Below are positions 59,601 to 64,000 of a DNA stretch of 64,000 nucleotides, piece by piece; position 1 is the stretch's first letter, and every line of letters begins with the position of its first letter. Both the position numbers and the translations under genes were made by a program. The notes under the pieces are model-generated. The model was given only the letters and a program-made list of their open reading frames with translations. It was not told the DNA's origin and did not search any database. The stretch comes from Ciona intestinalis (lineage: Eukaryota; Chordata; Ascidiacea; Phlebobranchia; Cionidae): assembly GCF_000224145.3 (NCBI RefSeq), contig NW_004190384.2:420908-484907 (forward strand), in the 5' to 3' direction.

Positions 59601-61273
59601 GGGAAATACCCAAGTAAGAATAAATCGAACAGATAATAAGCTGTGAATCTAACCCTAATCCTCTGCTTATTAAGTTGGACGATTTTCGTAACGAAATAAC
59701 ATTCAGGGTCAAGTACCACGTAATTAACAAAACCAACAAGTCTCAACGAATAGCTTACTTAGAGAAATGTATTTCGCCTAAAATCGTATCAAAATTTTTA
59801 TTTAAATATAATTCTATATAACGCCATTTTTGATTCTCCAAGACTTGGTTTTACATCAAATTAAAAAGGCAAAAAGAGGGCAATCGACAGTCGTTAAACA
59901 CGTTGCGGGTGAAACTTGATTATAAGAATATAACTTTTATCTTAGCACTAATAAACCACAACCTAGCAGTTTAAAACAGATTAAAATTGTTCATTTACCA
60001 GTTAACGAAGAAAATTCAATAAAACTTCTAAATTAAGAAAGTTGTGCAATCTTTATATTTTCACGAATCTAGTTTGTGACGAAGTGGATGTTAGCATCGA
60101 TAGATCTTTATACTTTGTGGTTGTAACCACGCGTTGTAAAGAATGCGAACCACGCACGTCATTAGCAGCTTGAAAGAACAGAATTTAATAAAATTAGAAC
60201 GTAGATAATTAAATTTTCCGAGCTAAAGCTGTCCACCAGTTCCAAATAATGTTAATTCCCTTGTAATTTATTTTCAGATTTACAAAATTAAGCGAACCCG
60301 AGGCAAAATATATTTGTGCGTAATATTCTATAATTGTTGAATAAGTTTCAATATCATGTGTTTTAACATTTAAATGAGAATTGAGTAATTAATAAACGAC
60401 ATCAACCGATCGTCTTTTCAAGTGCAAATATTACTTGTGGGATTAGGATCTGCCTAATGTTTCTTGCGTTGTCCATGAAGCCAATCATCTAATTGCGCAC
60501 AACCCGGCAGATTCCTGGCGTAGCAGCTTCACGAAAATCTATACCGTACGAAGTAAGGGCAACGGTAGAGCATAAATGATGCCAGCTTGCCGCAAAGTAG
60601 GGGAATTACGATTCTTGCAAACTGTTCTGACCGGAGTTTTTTCTCTAGTTACTTTTTGTGACAATGATATTTACAGTCAATCAATAATGAGTTGAAATTG
60701 AGACGCAGGGTGACACATTAACGTAAATGAATGAATCGAACTAATTTAATTCTCGTGTGGCGGAGTTACAATGGTAGTTATAACATGGATGTTTTGTTTC
60801 ATACACCCTTAAAAGTTACCATGTATGTAACTTTGTGGGTGATTTTTTAAATCTTACAAAACTTTTTTTTCACAGGACAACATCAGCGACAATACTCAGC
60901 ATCGAAGCGCATAAACACGCGACGAACACAACGTACAGATCAAAGTTTTGTTTCAAACAACAATATATCTCCATTGCTCCCCGCCAAGTTTCATGGACAA
61001 AAGTCTCTAGCGACATCTTTCGACCCGACCATATCCAGAATGAGTTATCGTCAAACTCCACTAAGAAACAGATACCGATCTCCTAGATCTTATAGAAGAC
61101 GTTGTGTCATAAACGCAAGACGGTTTTCACAGTCATGGTTGTGCTTAAACCCTCCCAACCCGCCATGTTTCCTCATCATAGTCCAAGGTAGCGATTATAA
61201 AATCACGGAAAAAATTTGCCCGAAGAGATTGCCTTACCCGAAACAAAGCTCTATGTCGAAACTACTGAGTTGA
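53624..61273 (+). CDS. Tentative secreted basic protein, six exons
   Basis: Unknown product. Exons supported mainly by matching phases: 58367-58504, 58902-59014, 59352-59438, 59519-59613, 60876-61273 (stop). A candidate first exon at 53624-53743 encodes a signal-peptide-like MFRTCGGLGLVCAAMLAIGT and ends in phase 0, as the exon at 58367 requires; this link is inference and other exons may lie between. Pieces seen: RFPNPSLTPKFQRKTRDLGG; EFVYTFKYSGENFVLNGNVS; VLFIYVLRGEGNASAELVRQ; a basic last exon of 131 residues with SYRQTPLRNRYRSPRSYRRR and several Cys. No domain recognised. The acceptor of the exon at 59519 (GTTTTGTTTCAG) lies in a SINE remnant. If 53624 is wrong, the gene starts somewhere else upstream of 58367. 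Confidence 0.35.
53752..53928. repeat. MITE, TATAGTAGG family
   Basis: TTGTAAAGTGAGGTAAGATG to ATCCCGTCTTACCCCTCAGT. Confidence 0.75.
54325..54446. mobile_element. Short MITE with 36-bp inverted ends
   Basis: 122-bp unit. The left arm GTAAGGATCTGGTGTTACGA continues AATCATAACAGACAAA; the right arm is its near-perfect inverse (TTTGTCTGTTACATATTTTC, GTAACACCAGATCCTTAC). The spacer is about 45 bases. It is different from the common MITE family and was seen once. No clear target duplication was identified. Confidence 0.75.
56310..56440 (-). repeat. SINE tail
   Basis: TTGAATGAATAAATGTAACT, CGCACGGCGGGGCAAAGACA, GTGTTCTGTTTCATACACCT. Confidence 0.8.
56930..57060 (-). repeat. SINE tail
   Basis: AATGAACGAATGAATATTG at the tail side, TTGCGTGGTTGGACAACGAC, and TAACCACGTATGTATAACTT. 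Confidence 0.8.
58545..58800 (-). repeat. SINE, near full length
   Basis: CATCGCCTGGCGGAGAAAAA, GTGTTCTGTTTTATACACCC, TTTAAACGTCTTGCCCACAC, GCGACGAGCCTTGAACCAGT. Confidence 0.8.
59117..59263. repeat. MITE, internally shortened
   Basis: TATAGTAGGGTGGGGTAAGA to TTCCATCTTACCCCATCG. Confidence 0.8.
59455..59525 (-). repeat. SINE tail fragment
   Basis: TAACTTATTTATCCTCGCGT, ACACGATAGTCGTTATAATA, GTGTTTTGTTTCAG. The last six bases serve as the acceptor of a predicted exon. Confidence 0.7.
60725..60845 (-). repeat. SINE tail
   Basis: AATGAATGAATCGAACTAAT, TTCTCGTGTGGCGGAGTTAC, TTACCATGTATGTAACTTTG; it ends 30 bases before the last predicted exon of the tentative gene. Confidence 0.8.
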
Positions 61274-61430
61274 TTAAGGTTGCTTGAATGACGAGCAGTT
61301 ATGTTTTAATGTGAAGGCAAGAAGGGAATAAGGCTTGCCGCAAGTTATACTTCCACCACTATTTGCAAAGCCGAGTATTTTATTCATCGTGTGCAATGTT
61401 ATACCTTGTCATAATTTAGAGTAATTGATG

Positions 61431-61602
61431 TATAGTACTGTGGGCTAAGATGAATACCGTGAGTACCTAAATTCAATAATGTGTTTTTAACAATTAACAA
61501 CGTTCGAGTCGCGGGTCTATGATTATAACACTCTAAAAACATTCTTTGAATACCTTTTGCAACGAAACAATAGAATGTATCATCTTACCACACCCTACTA
61601 TA
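61431..61602. repeat. MITE, TATAGTAGG family
   Basis: TATAGTACTGTGGGCTAAGA to CATCTTACCACACCCTACTA. Confidence 0.8.
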
Positions 61603-62801
61603 GACAACCATAAGTGACCACTGGGTTGAAGCAACTATTTCTTGCCCAAAGACACGACATATATGCCCTTAATACGGTGTGTGTTCTACTGTTTGATTTT
61701 GCGTATATAACACGACATAATTCTACGAATTAATTAAAATTGTTGTTGCTTTATTGTTTGAATATTTTTTATTGCACATTAATGAATGAGTTTAACTTAT
61801 TTATCCTCGCGTTGTAGGGGAACAACCACCGTTATACCAGTGATGGTTCCACCGCATATACAACGCTGAGTGCAATTCATTTAAAATGTGTTTTATTAAA
61901 TATACTGACATAACATACACTGTAAGATCGCAAAATAAACGAAGTCCTTATACTCGATTACATCACTGCAAGCGCAGTCTATTTGATTAATTAAACGTCG
62001 TTTTATCTCGATCGTCTGTCTGATACGTCAGTCTGATTAAATCAGAGCATTTTTATCTAGAATTCGCAGTCACAATTATTTATTGAATATTTACAACATT
62101 AGGAAGTCAAATATATTCCGATAATTCACAAGAAACAAAATATGAGATGATTCGAATTAGAAATAAACACATTGCATGATTAAAAAGACGCGCGAATCTG
62201 CGATTACATTTCGCATCCCACTTCGAAGGTCTTAAAAATCAAATTTCGACTTTGGCAAGTCTGAAATGAGCGCCTTGAATATTTGAGAAGCATCAGGGGT
62301 GTAGATATGATCTTTGGATCAGTATGTGGAATATAAACACAACTGATATTAACCATAGTGCTTAAAGTTACCGCTTCATACAGCACGCAGTGATAATCTA
62401 TATAGTAGACTGTCGGATAATTAGCTTGAATTAGATTAACCAATCTTTAATTTTGCTGCCGTGTTACTCCAATAATACTCGTGTGATCAAGAAAAACACA
62501 AAAGCAATAAACGTGAGAGAGCTTGGCTTGGCTGTGGAGCCCGCATTATCCAGTAAGACCTTCCCGTTCCCACTCAAGGTGTCTGTAACAATGTTTATAT
62601 TTTCAGACACAATATTACGAAGTAGTAGCTAAGCTGAAGCACCAAGCACTTTTAACAATTGACTTAGCGACACCCGTAATTTTTGGTCATGAAATAATGA
62701 TGAGGTATTATCGCTACGAACGTGTGTGGGTTTTTATCTGGTAAAGAAACAATATAGGAAAGGTAATAACATTAAAACAACTTAGGCACAACAAGAGACA
62801 C

Positions 62802-62990
62802 TATAGTAGGGTGAGGTAATATAGGTGAGGCTTTTATTCTCCTATAAAGTTCCTCTTGGTTGTAAACAAAGAACAATTAAAGAATTGTAAATGTATCCAC
62901 GCGAGTTTTAAATAGCGTTGTTAAACACACGATCAGGAAATATGAAATATTGTGTGCTAACGTTACCCCATCTTAGTACTAAATATAATA
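62802..62990. repeat. MITE, TATAGTAGG family
   Basis: TATAGTAGGGTGAGGTAATA to ACGTTACCCCATCTTAGTAC, with internal ACACGATCAGGAAATATG. Confidence 0.8.
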
Positions 62991-63123
62991 TACATAACAA
63001 AAATGTTATTTACATCGGTTAAAACGATTGCGAAGATTAAAATAATTAACGAAAACGAAGGGAACTAGCAGCCAACAATGGTCGTAAAAGTTTGGTTTTA
63101 AAATATTTCGTGAGAAATTAAGT

Positions 63124-63331
63124 TTAGTATTTGCTGCACTTACTAGTCGGGGGTTCCCACGAGTAATCTGGCCAACCAACTACGTCGTTATTTTTCTTGT
63201 TTTCCTCTTTAAGGAAGTTCAAGAGTGGTGTAAAGTAATTAACAAGCGATGCAGATGTCATTTCCCTGGAGCCAGTGATTTGTTCCAAAGCATCCTCCCA
63301 TTTTACGCTTGATCCAAGACGCAGCATCGCA
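63124..63331 (-). CDS. Angiotensin-converting-enzyme-like peptidase, last exon
   Basis: C-terminal exon of an M2-family zinc dipeptidyl carboxypeptidase. It reads AMLRLGSSVKWEDALEQITG, then SLVNYFTPLLNFLKEENKKN and VVGWPDYSWEPP, closely following the end of the catalytic domain of animal ACE. The stop is TAA at 63126-63124, after KCSKY. There is no membrane anchor, so this form would be secreted, as in insect and other invertebrate single-domain ACEs. The active-site HEMGH and the rest of the gene must lie beyond 64000; no other ACE exon was found between 63332 and 64000. The acceptor is ATTCATTCATTCACAG; its pyrimidine tract looks like a SINE ATTC tail. Confidence 0.9.
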
Positions 63332-64000
63332 CTGTGAATGAATGAATGAATTTATTTTGCCCATTCAGTAATGAAATTTGGAAAAGTTTAGAAAAGCGAA
63401 GACAGTAACTAACTGTAGCGAGCCATTTTAACGCGTCGTTTTAATAACAACATTTTTTAGTTAATAGGCTTCACCATTACACCTTACAAACAATATAATG
63501 TAATAAACCATTTAATTAAACAACATTAAAATGCCAATCAGAAAAAAAGGTGTTTGCAAAGACACGATGCATACTGTGTGACGTCACAAACGCTGGATTA
63601 CGTTCAAGTTTTAAGCAGAAAGTAAGAATGTTTATTTTATCTTAATAATTCATAACAAGTCTTTGGAATGTAGTTGTCAACGGGCTATAATTACAACTTC
63701 CATGACACTGTTTTTAATTTTTACCCAACTGTATTAAACAGACGGTGTAAGCTATACATTTAGTAGGGTGGGGTAAAATGAAACATGTTTTCATTTTTTC
63801 TCATCCCATTTAAACAAAGAACATTTACTTGATTATATAATCATAATCTCCCGTCTCAAAAAGAGCGTTGTCATTTGTTAAAAACACGATCAGAAAACAT
63901 GGGATACTTTGTTCTAATGATATCAATCATAATAAACCAACCCTAATTTATCTCCGGCTGCTTTGGTTCCGTTGAAATCACATTTAAACAGATCCCCAGT
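63332..64000. other. Intron of the ACE-like gene, with a MITE
   Basis: No further exon seen. A diverged MITE occupies about 63760-63950 (TTTAGTAGGGTGGGGTAAAA at its left end). Confidence 0.55.
63760..63950. repeat. MITE, diverged right end
   Basis: TAGTAGGGTGGGGTAAAATG and internal AAACACGATCAGAAAACATG. Confidence 0.75.

Larger units (their letters stand above)
61274..63123. other. Intergenic, tail to tail
   Basis: Lies between the plus-strand tentative gene and the minus-strand ACE-like exon, and should hold both 3' UTRs. MITEs at 61431-61602 and 62802-62990; SINE scraps near 61605-61690 and 61780-61850. Confidence 0.5.

Noticed and set aside
62204-62443. 79-codon minus-strand frame downstream of the ACE-like exon
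   Set aside because: Lies past the ACE stop codon, no signal, domain or splice support; probably 3' UTR or spacer.
1-64000. CRISPR arrays, prokaryotic operons, retroviral or Polinton-like elements
   Set aside because: The window is clearly a eukaryotic genome with spliced genes; no spaced direct repeats, LTR pairs, capsid or envelope-like frames were seen.

Overview
This window looks like a chromosome piece from an ascidian tunicate, most likely a Ciona species. It is AT-rich, with small exons in standard GT-AG introns, and it is crowded with one short inverted-repeat MITE (termini near TATAGTAGGGTGGGG) and one tRNA-derived SINE with an ATTC-repeat tail. Both resemble the Ciona repeats I recall as Cimi-1 and Cics-1; that name match is from memory and unchecked. 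Three runs of N interrupt the sequence (4160-4284, 21626-22125, 43085-43134). All exon calls come from reading splice sites, reading-frame phase and protein similarity by eye.

Layout. 1421-5225 (minus) is a CTDSPL2-type phosphatase with one apparent frameshift. 6561-10031 and 11853-14314 (both minus) are tandem paralogues of a cysteine-rich secreted protein I do not recognise; the second copy looks decayed. 14803-17948 (minus) is a GT10 alpha-1,3-fucosyltransferase whose stop codon lies in a MITE end. 19540-20269 holds a LINE fragment. 20900-23500 holds a duplicated block, a 500-N gap and a clean hAT-type MITE insertion. 23620-26108 (plus) carries two intronless genes in tandem, PDAP1 and a SIN1/MAPKAP1 homologue lacking its PH domain. 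27215-32422 (plus) is a complete ten-exon alkylglycerol monooxygenase (AGMO). 32423-38925 is a repeat-rich gene desert. 38926-42295 (plus) is a seven-exon type I membrane protein of unknown function, followed by the first two exons of another secreted protein at 42495. 44367-47839 (plus) is a six-exon class A GPCR. 48986-50009 and 51488-52345 (plus) are two tandem small-peptide genes with the architecture of antimicrobial-peptide precursors. 53624-61273 (plus) is a tentative gene for a secreted basic protein. 63124-63331 (minus) is the last exon of an angiotensin-converting-enzyme-like peptidase that runs off the window.

How genes relate. PDAP1 and SIN1 sit head-to-tail, with no AATAAA seen between them and a splice-acceptor-like site just before each start codon, so they may form a trans-spliced operon. 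The other genes are unrelated housekeeping, signalling or secreted functions. The strongest candidate for something undescribed is the peptide pair at 49-52 kb: promoter, 5' leader, intron and signal peptide are almost identical between copies, then the mature cationic peptide diverges abruptly. The cysteine-rich tandem pair at 6.5-14.3 kb is second.
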